A stretch of 64,000 nucleotides of DNA from Paenibacillus xylanexedens (GCF_007680605.1 NZ_VEIO01000005.1:1-64000); one strand, 5' to 3'. Shown: positions 25,926 through 35,160, counted from the stretch's first letter. Made by a program: numbers and translations. The notes: generated by a model from the sequence alone, not told the origin.

Positions 25926-27992
25926 ATGATGATTGAACAGGAGAATGGTGTATTTCCAGCGGTATGCCCGCTCGATTGTCCAGACACATGTGGTCTGCTA
26001 TTACATAAAGAAAACGGTAAGATTACGAAGGTTACGGGTAATCCGGATCACCCGATTACGAAGGGCGCGATCTGTAATAAAGTTCGAAATATGACGGAGC
26101 GGGTGTATCATCCCGAGCGACTTCAATATCCGATGCGACGCGTCGGCGCCAAAGGTGAAGGCAAGTTCGAGCGTATCAGCTGGGACGAAGCGATTCAGGA
26201 AATTACAGGAAAGTTCAAAGACTTGTCTGCAACGTATGGACCAGAGAGCATTCTTCCTTATAGTTTTTACGGTAATATGGGCGTGCTTGGCGTAGACGGC
26301 ATGGATCGGCGTTTCTTCAATGCTCTGGGCGCAAGCGTGCTGGAGCAGACGATATGTAATGCGGCCGGTAATACGGGCTGGAAATATACGATGGGAGCTA
26401 ACCACGGCACGTTGCCTGAGGATACAGAGCATGCAGATCTGATTGTGGTGTGGGGTGGTAACATTGTTAGTACCAATATGCATCAGGTTGTGCTCGCGGA
26501 GAAGGCCCGCAAGAACGGTGCCAAAATCGTTGTCATTGACGTTCACCGCAACCGGACGGCGCAATGGGCAGACTGGTTTATTCCGCTCTATCCGGGTACG
26601 GACAGTGCACTGGCACTTGGTATGATGCATGTGCTGTTTGAGCAAGGACTGACGAATGAAGCATTTATGCAAAAATATACCGTGGGACACGAAGCGCTAC
26701 GCGAGCATGTGCGCAGTTACACCCCGGAACGGGTAGCACGCATTACAGGCGTGCCGGAAGAAACGATTGTGGAGCTGGCAGAGCTCTACGGAAGAGCGCA
26801 GGCCGCTCATATTCACATTGGCAATGGCTTGCAGCATCATGACAATGGGGGCATGAACGTGCGTAGCATCGCCTGCCTGCCTGCAATTACGGGTCAGTGG
26901 CTGAAGCGCGGCGGCGGTGCCGTTCGCACGAACAGCTACGCGAGCACCAACAGTGATGCGCTGGAACGGCCTGACCTAAGGCAACATGCCGAGCCGCGGG
27001 TCGTAAACATGAACCGGATTGGCGAAGCGTTGCTGGAGGCAGAGCAGCCGATCCGGGCCATGTTGGTTTACTGCAGCAATCCGCTGGTGGTGGCACCGGA
27101 TACGGAACGAGTGGAGCGAGGTTTTGCACGGGAAGATCTGTTTACGGTGGTTCATGACCTGTTCATGACCGATACGGCGAAATATGCAGATATTGTGCTA
27201 CCCGCCACGTCTTCTTTTGAAGCAACCGATCTATACATCTCGTACTGGCACCAGTATGTCCAGCTGCAGGAGCCTGTTATAGCGCCGATCGGCGAGAGCA
27301 AAAGCAATGTGGAACTGTTCTCCCTGCTTGGACAAGCCATGGGTTATGACGCGGACATCTTTGGTGAGAAGCCGGAGCAGATGATTGAGAATGCTCTTCA
27401 GGGCACGGAGAACTCTTATATGAACGGGGTTACACTGGATCGTCTGAAGCAACAGCGGTTTGTGAAGCTTGACATGTCGGCCCATGAATCTTTCCTGGAA
27501 CATCTGCCTACGCCATCAGGCAAGATTGAATTATACTCCGAGCAGATGGAACAGAAGGGACTACCGCCATTACCGACATACGCCGCGTTAGTTGAAGGTT
27601 TTGATGGAGAGAACCCAGCCGGTCCAGAGGATGCATATCCGCTCATGTTTGTATCTCCGCCGAACCATAATTTCCTGAATTCCAGCTTCGGTAATTCGGC
27701 TAAACATCAACGTTTGGAGAAGATGCCGCTACTGCAAATTCATCCAGAGGATGCGGCTCGCCGCGATGTGCAGGATGGCGATGCAGTTGTGGTGTGGAAT
27801 GAGCGCGGACGCATTGAACTGACCGCCAAAGTGACGGATGCCATGCTTCCGGGAACGGTCATCAGTCAAGGGCTATGGTGGGACGGCGAGGGTAAGAAAC
27901 AGCGCTCCAACTCACTGACATCGGGTCGGTTGTCGGATATGGGGAACGGTGCTACCTTTTTCTCCGCCACTGTTGAAGTGAAGCGGCAATGA
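25926..27992 (+). CDS. Molybdopterin-dependent oxidoreductase (YoaE-like)
   Basis: The 688-residue enzyme belongs to the DMSO reductase / formate dehydrogenase superfamily. An N-terminal [4Fe-4S] site is formed by C14, C18, C22 and C50 (CPLDCPDTC ... AICNK). The bis-MGD cofactor domains follow (WGGNIVSTNMHQ, YPGTDSALALG, and the C-terminal GDAVVVWNERG). No twin-arginine signal is present, so it is cytoplasmic. It resembles Bacillus YoaE-type proteins of unproven substrate; formate is the best guess because the gene before it is a formate channel. GAGGGGGAG precedes two consecutive ATG codons. MobA and MoaA in this window serve cofactor synthesis. No electron-transfer subunit is adjacent. Confidence 0.9.
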   Translation: MMIEQENGVFPAVCPLDCPDTCGLLLHKENGKITKVTGNPDHPITKGAICNKVRNMTERVYHPERLQYPMRRVGAKGEGKFERISWDEAIQEITGKFKDLSATYGPESILPYSFYGNMGVLGVDGMDRRFFNALGASVLEQTICNAAGNTGWKYTMGANHGTLPEDTEHADLIVVWGGNIVSTNMHQVVLAEKARKNGAKIVVIDVHRNRTAQWADWFIPLYPGTDSALALGMMHVLFEQGLTNEAFMQKYTVGHEALREHVRSYTPERVARITGVPEETIVELAELYGRAQAAHIHIGNGLQHHDNGGMNVRSIACLPAITGQWLKRGGGAVRTNSYASTNSDALERPDLRQHAEPRVVNMNRIGEALLEAEQPIRAMLVYCSNPLVVAPDTERVERGFAREDLFTVVHDLFMTDTAKYADIVLPATSSFEATDLYISYWHQYVQLQEPVIAPIGESKSNVELFSLLGQAMGYDADIFGEKPEQMIENALQGTENSYMNGVTLDRLKQQRFVKLDMSAHESFLEHLPTPSGKIELYSEQMEQKGLPPLPTYAALVEGFDGENPAGPEDAYPLMFVSPPNHNFLNSSFGNSAKHQRLEKMPLLQIHPEDAARRDVQDGDAVVVWNERGRIELTAKVTDAMLPGTVISQGLWWDGEGKKQRSNSLTSGRLSDMGNGATFFSATVEVKRQ

Positions 27993-28156
27993 GTGTGCTT
28001 GCGGCCTGATTATTTTGATGTAATATAGATGAATATTTATATAATCTTTCAATCTACAGGCTTCCGCCGTGGCGAGTCATGCACATGTGCGGAAGCCTTT
28101 TGTGCGGACATCGGTCAAGGTATGTCAGGCTAGAGGATGTAAGGAGTTTTGAAGAG

Positions 28157-29383
28157 ATGTTGAGATGGCTGGATAACTATCCAAAAGAAGTGAAAGTGTT
28201 TTTGCTGGCAAGTATGGTGAGTGCGACGGGCAGTGCCTTGATGTGGCCGCTCACAACTATGTATGTATTCGACGAGCTTGGACGCACGATGGCAAACGCG
28301 GGCTTTGTCATTTTGATTCAATCGCTCGGCGGTATTTTTGGACAGCTGCTGGGTGGCTCTTTATACCATCGCGTAGGTGTGAAAAAACTAATCATCGGTT
28401 CGCTGGCACTAAACGCGGCAGGATTGTTTGCATTGCCTTGGATTAGTGCGTACTGGGTTGTTTTTATCTGTGCAATGGGCTGGATTGGGTTATTCAGTTC
28501 ATTATCGCTGCCTGCGATTCAAGCGTTTATCGGCTTCCGTTTTGCCGAGCGGCGCGGTGAATTGTTTAACATTATTTATGTGGCGAACAACATCGGTGTA
28601 GCGATTGGAACGGCGCTTAGCGGATTTCTGGCTGACTTTTCGTATCATCTGAGCTTTGTGTTAAACGGGGTGAGTTCAGCAGGATTTGCGGTGTTCTTCT
28701 GGTTTTATCTATCGCGGGTGGAGCCGGAGCAGGGAGAAGTACATCTGACGAAACGTAAAACCGTACCGGACGGTCCAGGCATCTGGACACTGCTGGGAAA
28801 CACTCGGCTGTATCTATTCATGAGTCTTGGTGTGTTGTTCCTCTTGTTTGGTAACTCCATCTGGAATACAGGCGTGTCGCCTTATATTATTTCGGAAGGG
28901 TTGGAGAAAAGAATGTACGGTCTGCTCTGGACACTTAACGGTGTGCTGATCTTTGTGGGTCAACCATTCACCAGTTGGGTAAAACGTACGATGGCTCGTA
29001 CCTCCAGCGCCCAGATGACGGCAAGTGCCGTATTTTACGGCCTCGCCTATATTGTTATGATCACCATGTACAATTATCCGGGCATGGTGCTTGCTATGGT
29101 ACTGGCTACCTTCGGAGAGATGTTAATCTCGCCGGCTACGCCAGCGTTTATTTCGGAGCATGCGGGGAGGGCAGCCCCATTTTATATTGGCGTATCGGGT
29201 GGGATCGGCGCGTTGGGACGCGTGATCGGGCCATATGCGATGGGAGTCATGTACGACAAACAAGGCTTAATTCCTGTAGCTTGGCTGGCAACGGGTACCG
29301 CTGCGATTGCTCTGTGTGGTTTTATACTGCATGCAGCGCTGAACCGCAACCGGGAGATGAGGGAGTATGGCTTGGATGTTTAG
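28157..29383 (+). CDS. MFS transporter
   Basis: The 408-residue protein has about 12 hydrophobic segments and the typical MFS loop after helix 2 (GGSLYHRVGVKKLIIG). It is likely an exporter of small molecules or drugs driven by proton exchange; the substrate cannot be read from the sequence. The start at 28157 is chosen because AAGGAG lies a short distance upstream; an in-frame start at 28079 would add a non-hydrophobic extension containing several Cys and Arg. It stands alone, about 160 bases after the molybdopterin enzyme, with no clear terminator after it. Confidence 0.88.
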   Translation: MLRWLDNYPKEVKVFLLASMVSATGSALMWPLTTMYVFDELGRTMANAGFVILIQSLGGIFGQLLGGSLYHRVGVKKLIIGSLALNAAGLFALPWISAYWVVFICAMGWIGLFSSLSLPAIQAFIGFRFAERRGELFNIIYVANNIGVAIGTALSGFLADFSYHLSFVLNGVSSAGFAVFFWFYLSRVEPEQGEVHLTKRKTVPDGPGIWTLLGNTRLYLFMSLGVLFLLFGNSIWNTGVSPYIISEGLEKRMYGLLWTLNGVLIFVGQPFTSWVKRTMARTSSAQMTASAVFYGLAYIVMITMYNYPGMVLAMVLATFGEMLISPATPAFISEHAGRAAPFYIGVSGGIGALGRVIGPYAMGVMYDKQGLIPVAWLATGTAAIALCGFILHAALNRNREMREYGLDV

Positions 29384-29519
29384 GGGAAGTACTCTGTACT
29401 CTAAACGAATGGGCAAAGTGGATGCGGTGCGCGTATTGACCCTAATGGAACCGATTGAACCGAGTGAACCGAGTCGACTGAAAAATATGGATTCTGGATG
29501 ATCTCATCTCAAAATAATA

Positions 29520-29548
29520 TTGACAAAAAAAATTATATATGCTATAAT
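29520..29548 (+). promoter_or_regulatory. Consensus sigma-A promoter of the methyltransferase gene
   Basis: TTGACA (29520-29525) and TATAAT (29543-29548) match both consensus hexamers, with a 17-base spacer. The start of transcription is expected near 29555, just ahead of a strong hairpin. Confidence 0.9.
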
Positions 29549-29576
29549 TTACATATATTATTTTTCCGTATATACT

Positions 29577-29610
29577 AAGGTTCTCCTGGCCAGGGGGAAC
29601 CTTATTTTTG
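29577..29610 (+). terminator. Leader hairpin / possible attenuator
   Basis: AAGGTTCTCC pairs with GGGGGAACCTT and is followed by ATTTTT. It lies inside the leader made by the promoter at 29520-29548 and ends about nine bases before the ribosome binding site of the methyltransferase gene. It would stop most transcripts unless relieved, so it may be a control element rather than an end-of-operon terminator. Confidence 0.65.
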
Positions 29611-29631
29611 TTGATACGGGAGGAACATGTG

Positions 29632-30549
29632 ATGAGCGAGAAGAAGGAGTCCAGTATAACGTCTCTGATTTCAGCATTTGCCCGAGCCTACCATGTGGAG
29701 CATGATGAACCACTCATGTTTAATGACTTTTTAGCCCGAAAGCTAATTACTTCAGAGGAGTTTACAGCTATTGGCGAAAATATGATTCGGGGCATCGACT
29801 TCTTTCACCCGGATGCGGATGATCAGTTCGGAGGAGACCTGGATCAGGTGTTAAAATGGATAACCCAAGTCCAGCTGTCACCAATCACATTGGCTCGTTC
29901 TGCCTATAGTGAACAAGTGATGCTACAGGAGGCTTCGCTGGGCGTGAAGCAGATGATTATTCTTGGTGCCGGTATGGACACATTTGCGTTAAGGCACCCG
30001 GAAATGGAGGATGAGTTGCACGTATTCGAGGTGGACCTTCCGTCTGCACAGCAGTTAAAGAAAGAGCGTTTGAGGAAGGCGGAGCTGGTTATTCCGCGCA
30101 ATCTTCAATTTGTGTCCATGGATTTCACCCGTGAGATGATTCATACGGATTCTTTAAGCAGTCTATTCAGAAATGTAAAAACCTTGTTTACACTGCTTGG
30201 TGTTTCGTATTATTTGCCCAAAGAAGACCTCTGTCGATTAATTCATCACGCTTTTGCACCTCTTCCGGCTGGAAGTTCAATCGTGTTTGATTATGCAGAT
30301 GAACACCTCTTTCAGGAAAAGGGCAAGTTTAATCGTGTCGAGAATATGGTCAAGATGGCTGCGACGGGGGGCGAACCGATGTTATCCTGCTTCACGTATG
30401 AGGAGATGGAGCATCTGTTGGAAAAAGCAGGGCTTCTCATCTACGAGCATCTATCACCTGAAGAAGTTCAGGAGCGGTATTTCAGTCAACGACCAGATGA
30501 CTTGTCTGCCTTTGAGACGGTTCATTTTATTCATGCGGTAAAAAAGTGA
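29632..30549 (+). CDS. LCMT-family SAM-dependent methyltransferase
   Basis: The 305-residue protein resembles the leucine carboxyl methyltransferase / polyketide O-methyltransferase group (Bacillus YktD-like). It has the SAM-binding motif IILGAGMDTFALR, followed by the acidic VFEVDLPSAQQLKKERL, an FVSMDF segment and VSYYLPKE. It would transfer a methyl group from SAM to a small molecule or carboxylate; the substrate is unknown. The ATG at 29632 has GGGAGG upstream, while an in-frame TTG at 29608 lies inside the leader hairpin and is unlikely. A near-perfect promoter followed by a hairpin suggests attenuated expression. A bidirectional terminator follows. Confidence 0.9.
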   Translation: MSEKKESSITSLISAFARAYHVEHDEPLMFNDFLARKLITSEEFTAIGENMIRGIDFFHPDADDQFGGDLDQVLKWITQVQLSPITLARSAYSEQVMLQEASLGVKQMIILGAGMDTFALRHPEMEDELHVFEVDLPSAQQLKKERLRKAELVIPRNLQFVSMDFTREMIHTDSLSSLFRNVKTLFTLLGVSYYLPKEDLCRLIHHAFAPLPAGSSIVFDYADEHLFQEKGKFNRVENMVKMAATGGEPMLSCFTYEEMEHLLEKAGLLIYEHLSPEEVQERYFSQRPDDLSAFETVHFIHAVKK

Positions 30550-30632
30550 ATTTCAACTATACATCAGAGGTGAAAACACTATATATGGGCCAGCTGATGT
30601 AATATATGGTGCAGTTGCCTTGATATAAAAAA

Positions 30633-30674
30633 ACAAACGCCTGAAGAGACGTAATCGTCTTTCCAGGCGTTTGG
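30633..30674. terminator. Bidirectional terminator between convergent genes
   Basis: CAAACGCCTG pairs with CAGGCGTTTG around an inner GAGACG / CGTCTT stem, with an A-run before and T-rich sequence after. It serves the rightward methyltransferase gene and the leftward binding-protein gene. Confidence 0.85.
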
Positions 30675-30688
30675 AATTCATGATTGCC

Positions 30689-31684
30689 TTATTTGCGATT
30701 CTGCTCAGCACGCTTTACAATCATATCTGCTAATTCTTCAGCCTGACCCTGGATTGCAATCGGGTCAAAGTACCAGTACCGATCCTCCTGCAATTCATAC
30801 ACCTGATTGTTTTTTACCGCAGGAAGGGACTTCCAGACAGAATCACCCTTATAATTTTTATTATTCACACTAACGGTCAGGAAAACATGATCGCCTGCAT
30901 AATCACCAACAATTTCACGTGAAATCTCTTTCCATTGGGTATCGCCCATCAGTTCTTTTCTGGTACGTTCAAGCGGAGCAAGTTCCAAGGCACGGTAAAC
31001 GGCTTGTCCTCCTCGACCAAAGTTGTCTCCGTATCCATAATAACTCTTGTCCGATACTTCAAGGATCGAGAAGGTTTCCTCTGGACGGATGACCGCCTTC
31101 ACCTTGGTGCGAGCGGCTTGTATCCGTTCGTCGTATGTCTTCAGCCAAGCTTCGGCTTCTTCGGATTTGTTCATGAGCTCTCCGAAGCCACGGATCTCAT
31201 CTGGTACGTTTGTGAATGTACCGTAAGGAATAACTACGGTAGGTGCGATTTTTTGATAATTCTCAATTTCCTGAGCTTGGTTAGAGTAGGTAATGATCAT
31301 ATCCGGATTCAAGGCAGCAACCTTTTCCATGGATACAGCATTCCGATCACCGATACTTTCTATACCTGCCACCTGGTCCGAATAGAACGGGTTCTCTAGG
31401 TAATATTGGATAGCGCCAACGGGCTTCACACCGATTGCCAGCAGATCACTTACGTACATGTCTGTAACAATCCGTTTGGGCTCCGCCGGAATTTCTACAT
31501 CCCCGCTTAAGGACTTGTAGATTCGTTTAGCATCAGAAGTAGCCGAACCGGACGACGAGTCTTTGCTGGCTTCGGAAGTTCCGGGTGTGACTTCTGTTCC
31601 TGCTCCGCTACCGCAAGCGGCCAGGATCATAAGCATGGCAAGCATAAGCAGCAAGCCAGAGAATCTGTTTCTAAAAGCATACAT
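30689..31684 (-). CDS. Siderophore-binding lipoprotein of an iron ABC transporter
   Basis: The 331-residue protein has a lipoprotein signal (hydrophobic LLLMLAMLMI then LAACGSG, with the cysteine at about 24). A FecB/FhuD/FeuA-type periplasmic-binding fold follows (KRIVTDMYVSDLLAIGVKPVG, later DMIITYSNQ, ending with AELADMIVKR). It captures a ferric siderophore at the outer face of the membrane. The start at 31684 follows a strong GGGAGG; the longer in-frame start would add an Ile-rich, unlikely leader. A Fur-like box lies just upstream. It follows a Btr-like regulator on the same strand. No permease genes are nearby. Confidence 0.92.
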   Translation of the reverse strand: MYAFRNRFSGLLLMLAMLMILAACGSGAGTEVTPGTSEASKDSSSGSATSDAKRIYKSLSGDVEIPAEPKRIVTDMYVSDLLAIGVKPVGAIQYYLENPFYSDQVAGIESIGDRNAVSMEKVAALNPDMIITYSNQAQEIENYQKIAPTVVIPYGTFTNVPDEIRGFGELMNKSEEAEAWLKTYDERIQAARTKVKAVIRPEETFSILEVSDKSYYGYGDNFGRGGQAVYRALELAPLERTRKELMGDTQWKEISREIVGDYAGDHVFLTVSVNNKNYKGDSVWKSLPAVKNNQVYELQEDRYWYFDPIAIQGQAEELADMIVKRAEQNRK

Positions 31685-31715
31685 GTACTGATTCCTCCCT
31701 ATGTATAGTTCGTAA

Positions 31716-31740
31716 ATAATAATGATTATTATTCTCATTA
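31716..31740 (-). promoter_or_regulatory. Fur-like box before the siderophore-binding gene
   Basis: AATAATGATTATTATTCTCATT (given from 31717) contains overlapping Fur half-sites (AATAATGATTATT, TGATTATTATTCTCA) about 30 bases upstream of the start codon. It is less perfect than the site at 19953. Confidence 0.7.
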
Positions 31741-31787
31741 ATAACATAGAGGAAGATGTCTGATTTGTACATGGACAACGATGATCA

Positions 31788-33440
31788 CTAAGACATGGAT
31801 AGATGTGATGTGAAATGATGCATCATGTTTTTTAGCTGCTTTACCATGGATAGAGGGTCAAAACCGTAGAACATGTCTGTATCAATTTCGTATACACAAC
31901 CGTTACGAATGGCCGCAAGGCTGCTCCATGATGTTGAATTCATCTGTAAATGGACGGCTTGTTGTTCTGTAGCTTCCTCAGGATAGGCTATAAATATGTG
32001 ATCTGCGGCATACAAATGAATATCGGACAGAGGCACATGGATGTATCCGTTTGGCAGCCGCCCATCCTTGAGCATACGTGTCGGTGGTTGAAATCCAAGA
32101 GACTCATATAGAATATGGGAAGCTCTGCCCCAACTATGACCAAAGACGTATGCACCTTGTTCCCCATACAGGAATAAACATACCGCTGAACCTCGGGTTT
32201 CACCCATTAGATTGTCCAAAGTCTGATTGGCTTCATGCTCCAACTGGTGATAACGGTGAATAATAGCCTGAGCTTTTGGCTCCATACCTGTAATTCGACC
32301 GATCTGTATAAACTGCTGCTTCCAGTCCAGTTCTTCAAAGGGCATCAGAATGGTTGGCGCGATCATTCGCAATTCATTCAGCACTGGATGAGGTGCATAA
32401 CCGATGATGATGTCGGGATTCACCTCTGCAATTAACTGCGGATAAGCTAACAGTTCATGCTCCCCATACTGCCTCATCTGCTGTTGTACATGCTCGTCAA
32501 GATCGGATTCCATCCAGCTTGCAACAGCACCTATGTGGGGAATGCAGCCCAGTGCCAGCAGGGAAGCCGTGTAGTTGAAGGTCAGAGAGACGATTTTCTT
32601 CGGTGTTTGCCTGTAATGACTCGGTGCTACACCAACGATCTGTTTAAACTTGCGGCTCAGATAGAACGAATCTTTATATCCGATCAGTCTAGCCACTTCC
32701 TGTAATGTAGGATTCCCCAATAGCAGATGTTCTTGGGCCATTCTGATCCGTAAACGGGATACATATTCAATGAAGGTAAATCCGGTATACCGCTTAAATT
32801 CCCGCGAAAAATGTTCGGGGCTCACATTCGCTGCCTTGGCCAGTTGCTCACGTGTGAGAGGGTGCGCATACATTTCATGAATATAGCGGAGTGCACCATC
32901 CAGCCAAGAGTGATCTGGTTGCGGAACAAGAGCGGTTTGCTCCTGAAGCATATCCAGAAGTTCATAGAAAAGAATATGCGGTCTGAACAGGCTTGTATTT
33001 TGTCCTGACATGTATATCTGGGCCAGTTCTGCTGCCTTCTCAACAAGCAAGTGGCTGGATAGTGGAGCTGGGGACCCAAACGGCCAGAAGCGCTGTTCTT
33101 GATCGGTAAAATCGAAAGCGATGGCGATGCCCTGTACTGGCGAGAGCGTACCTCGGTAGCGGTCATGCTGCAACAGGCGGCCTGCACGGCGAATAAATGC
33201 GGAGCCGGGAGTTAATGTCAGTTTGCCCTCTGCTCCAATGAGTCTGACCTGACCTGAGGTTATGACATACAATACATGGAGCTTGCTCCAGGAGTCCTCA
33301 ATCTGGGCCAATGCTTCAAAATCGTGAAGCTGAACGAAATGTATCAGCTTGAATAGAGCTTCCGGAATAGGCTTTATATCTGGTAAGGATGCGAGCCAGG
33401 AATGTTCGTGGACTGGATCGGCAGGCTGTTTTTTTTTCAT
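31788..33440 (-). CDS. AraC-type regulator fused to a siderophore-binding domain (Btr-like)
   Basis: The 550-residue protein has three parts. The first is an N-terminal cupin-like region (to about 165). The second is an AraC helix-turn-helix pair at about 185-285 (LTREQLAKAANVSPEHFSRE and the later YKDSFYLSRKFKQ). The third is a C-terminal domain of FecB/FeuA type at about 290-545 that has no signal peptide and so stays in the cytoplasm. This matches the layout of Bacillus subtilis Btr, which senses iron-bacillibactin and activates its uptake genes. The target is most likely the binding-protein gene 103 bases downstream. A weak AAGGAGAAGG lies before the ATG. Confidence 0.9.
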   Translation of the reverse strand: MKKKQPADPVHEHSWLASLPDIKPIPEALFKLIHFVQLHDFEALAQIEDSWSKLHVLYVITSGQVRLIGAEGKLTLTPGSAFIRRAGRLLQHDRYRGTLSPVQGIAIAFDFTDQEQRFWPFGSPAPLSSHLLVEKAAELAQIYMSGQNTSLFRPHILFYELLDMLQEQTALVPQPDHSWLDGALRYIHEMYAHPLTREQLAKAANVSPEHFSREFKRYTGFTFIEYVSRLRIRMAQEHLLLGNPTLQEVARLIGYKDSFYLSRKFKQIVGVAPSHYRQTPKKIVSLTFNYTASLLALGCIPHIGAVASWMESDLDEHVQQQMRQYGEHELLAYPQLIAEVNPDIIIGYAPHPVLNELRMIAPTILMPFEELDWKQQFIQIGRITGMEPKAQAIIHRYHQLEHEANQTLDNLMGETRGSAVCLFLYGEQGAYVFGHSWGRASHILYESLGFQPPTRMLKDGRLPNGYIHVPLSDIHLYAADHIFIAYPEEATEQQAVHLQMNSTSWSSLAAIRNGCVYEIDTDMFYGFDPLSMVKQLKNMMHHFTSHLSMS

Positions 33441-33509
33441 GACATAACCTTCTCCTTATTATGATTTGGAAGAGCTGTAACACTGCATCGTACTTCTTCT
33501 GCTGGTCAA

Positions 33510-33764
33510 ATGGATGAATTTGAACTATTATGCAGTATATATGATAAACAAGACTTCGTGGACAAGTGGTCGAAAATTGTACTTATTTCTGCGAAATTAG
33601 ATAAAATGGTTGAAATCGCTATCACCAGCGACTATAATGATAATGTCGAAACGTTTCAATCTAGCACTTACGGTAGATTGACTAATGTTTTTGTCGCAAA
33701 GGATGCAAAGTCCCCTTCTAAGAAGGCGCGTTTTACTAACATCTTTTCGCCTGTAAACAAGTAG
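33510..33764 (+). CDS. Doubtful 84-residue hypothetical protein
   Basis: An open frame from an ATG without a recognisable ribosome binding site. The predicted product is polar and has no signal, membrane helix or motif that I recognise. Codon use is AT-rich in third position compared with its neighbours. A palindromic operator-like sequence lies within it at 33646. It could be a remnant of a longer gene, or not coding. Confidence 0.25.
   Translation: MDEFELLCSIYDKQDFVDKWSKIVLISAKLDKMVEIAITSDYNDNVETFQSSTYGRLTNVFVAKDAKSPSKKARFTNIFSPVNK
33646..33659. promoter_or_regulatory. Imperfect LacI-type operator (auxiliary)
   Basis: TCGAAACGTTTCAA differs by one base from the perfect 14-base palindromes at 33808 and 35147. 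Its location 162 bases before the second copy would suit DNA looping. Confidence 0.5.
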
Positions 33765-33807
33765 GGAGCTAGGAAAAGTAAGCCTGAATTATTTTTTTGG
33801 AAACACC

Positions 33808-33821
33808 TCGAAACGTTTCGA
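33808..33821. promoter_or_regulatory. LacI-type operator before the regulator gene
   Basis: A perfect palindrome, TCGAAACGTTTCGA, lies about 210 bases before the LacI-type gene. An identical sequence lies before the GH94 gene. The central CG and flanking AAA/TTT fit LacI-family operators. It suggests autoregulation. Confidence 0.8.
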
Positions 33822-34028
33822 TTATGAGCGGCAAGTTAAAATGGATAAGCGAACTTGAGGAAGCATAGCTAGAAGTGCCATGAGCGGGTACGGCATAGCA
33901 TCATTATGAATGATAACCACGACTGGAGCAGTGAATGGGACTGCAAGGTGTTGGTTTTTATTCAATACCTGCTGTCTGATAAGATAAAATAGTAATGGAA
34001 GAGTTAAGTAAGAAGGGACGAACGAGGA

Positions 34029-35018
34029 ATGGCAACGATCAAGGATGTGGCAAAGCTGGCGGGTGTAGCGCTCTCAACTGCTTCCTATGCACTGAACGGG
34101 GACAGTAAAGTTAGTGCGAAGACCAAAGCGAAGGTGCTTGAGGCAGCAAGAGAACTGAATTACCGAAAGAACGGCTTTGCCATGGATTTGAAACGGAGTC
34201 GGACCAATACCATTGCGCTGATCCTGACAGACCTGTCGGGACCGTATTACTCCGAGCTGATTCGCAGTGTACAGGATGTAGCACTAGCGAACGGGTATGA
34301 TCTTATTGCCTGTAGCTCCATGGGTGGCCGGGATTCAACAGCGGTTCGTTTTTTGCGTGAAAAGAGGGTAGATGGGGCCATTATCCTGGCTCACAACATC
34401 CATGATGACATCTTGGTTGAATCTGCTGGATCACGCTTCCCGATTATTGTCATGGATCGTCAGCTGTCCGGTGATCATCTGACCAATGTGCTGGTAGATG
34501 GTGAGCAGGGGGGGTACCTTGCAACCCGTCGTTTGATAAGAGGTGGTCATAGGAACATTGCATATATCAGCGGTCCATCCAACTCCTATGATAATGCACT
34601 GCGTTATCAAGGATTCCTGCGAGCGATGCGGGAAGCTGGGCTCGAAGAGAAGTCAAAGTGGCGTTTGAACGGCAATTTTGTACGCGAAGGCGGCTTTAGT
34701 GCAACCAAGATGATGATTATGCAGGGAGAGCTTCCATCCGCCGTATTTTACGGAAATGATGAGATGGCCATTGGCGGGCTGAAGGCTTTTGAAGAGAGCG
34801 GCATCTCCGTGCCTGGAGACATTTCAGTCATCGGCTTCGACGACATACAGCTGTCCGAATATGTTCATCCGCCGCTGACAACGATTCGTCAGCCGAAGCA
34901 TGAGGCAGGATCACTGGCTGGACATCTGCTGTTCCAGATGTTGAATGGGGAGAGCGTTAATCCATCCTATACGTTAACGATTGATCTGGTGGAGCGTGGT
35001 TCTGTGGGTTCTTCTTAA
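34029..35018 (+). CDS. LacI-family transcriptional regulator
   Basis: The 329-residue protein has the LacI helix-turn-helix (TIKDVAKLAGVALSTASYALN) and hinge helix at residues 1-60. A sugar-binding-like effector domain follows (IALILTDLSGPYYSEL, GHRNIAYISG, FYGNDEMAIG, VIGFDDIQLS). It likely represses the adjacent GH94 gene until a beta-glucan-derived sugar is present; the effector is inferred from context only. Identical palindromes (TCGAAACGTTTCGA) before this gene and before the GH94 gene support auto- and pathway regulation. The ribosome binding site is modest (GAAGGGACGAACGAGGA). Confidence 0.93.
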   Translation: MATIKDVAKLAGVALSTASYALNGDSKVSAKTKAKVLEAARELNYRKNGFAMDLKRSRTNTIALILTDLSGPYYSELIRSVQDVALANGYDLIACSSMGGRDSTAVRFLREKRVDGAIILAHNIHDDILVESAGSRFPIIVMDRQLSGDHLTNVLVDGEQGGYLATRRLIRGGHRNIAYISGPSNSYDNALRYQGFLRAMREAGLEEKSKWRLNGNFVREGGFSATKMMIMQGELPSAVFYGNDEMAIGGLKAFEESGISVPGDISVIGFDDIQLSEYVHPPLTTIRQPKHEAGSLAGHLLFQMLNGESVNPSYTLTIDLVERGSVGSS

Positions 35019-35146
35019 GACCAGGACTACATAATGACAAGAAGAATGACTTGCTTGTGAATGTGATGAGTTACAACATGAGGGTTATCGTTGGGACGGG
35101 TCGGGAACGACCGGTTCAAAGGGAGCCCTATTCTTTTTCAAAAACA

Positions 35147-35160
35147 TCGAAACGTTTCGA
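35147..35160. promoter_or_regulatory. LacI-type operator before the GH94 gene
   Basis: TCGAAACGTTTCGA, identical to the site at 33808, lies 37 bases before the start codon of the phosphorylase gene. The position is suited to blocking transcription. Confidence 0.8.

Larger units (their letters stand above)
33441..34028. other. Regulatory gap between two regulators
   Basis: This 588-base gap holds the leftward promoter of the Btr-like gene, a doubtful small frame (33510-33764) and operators of the downstream LacI-type regulator at 33646 and 33808. The segment 33825-34028 shows no clear structure beyond the likely promoter and ribosome binding site of the regulator gene. Confidence 0.5.
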
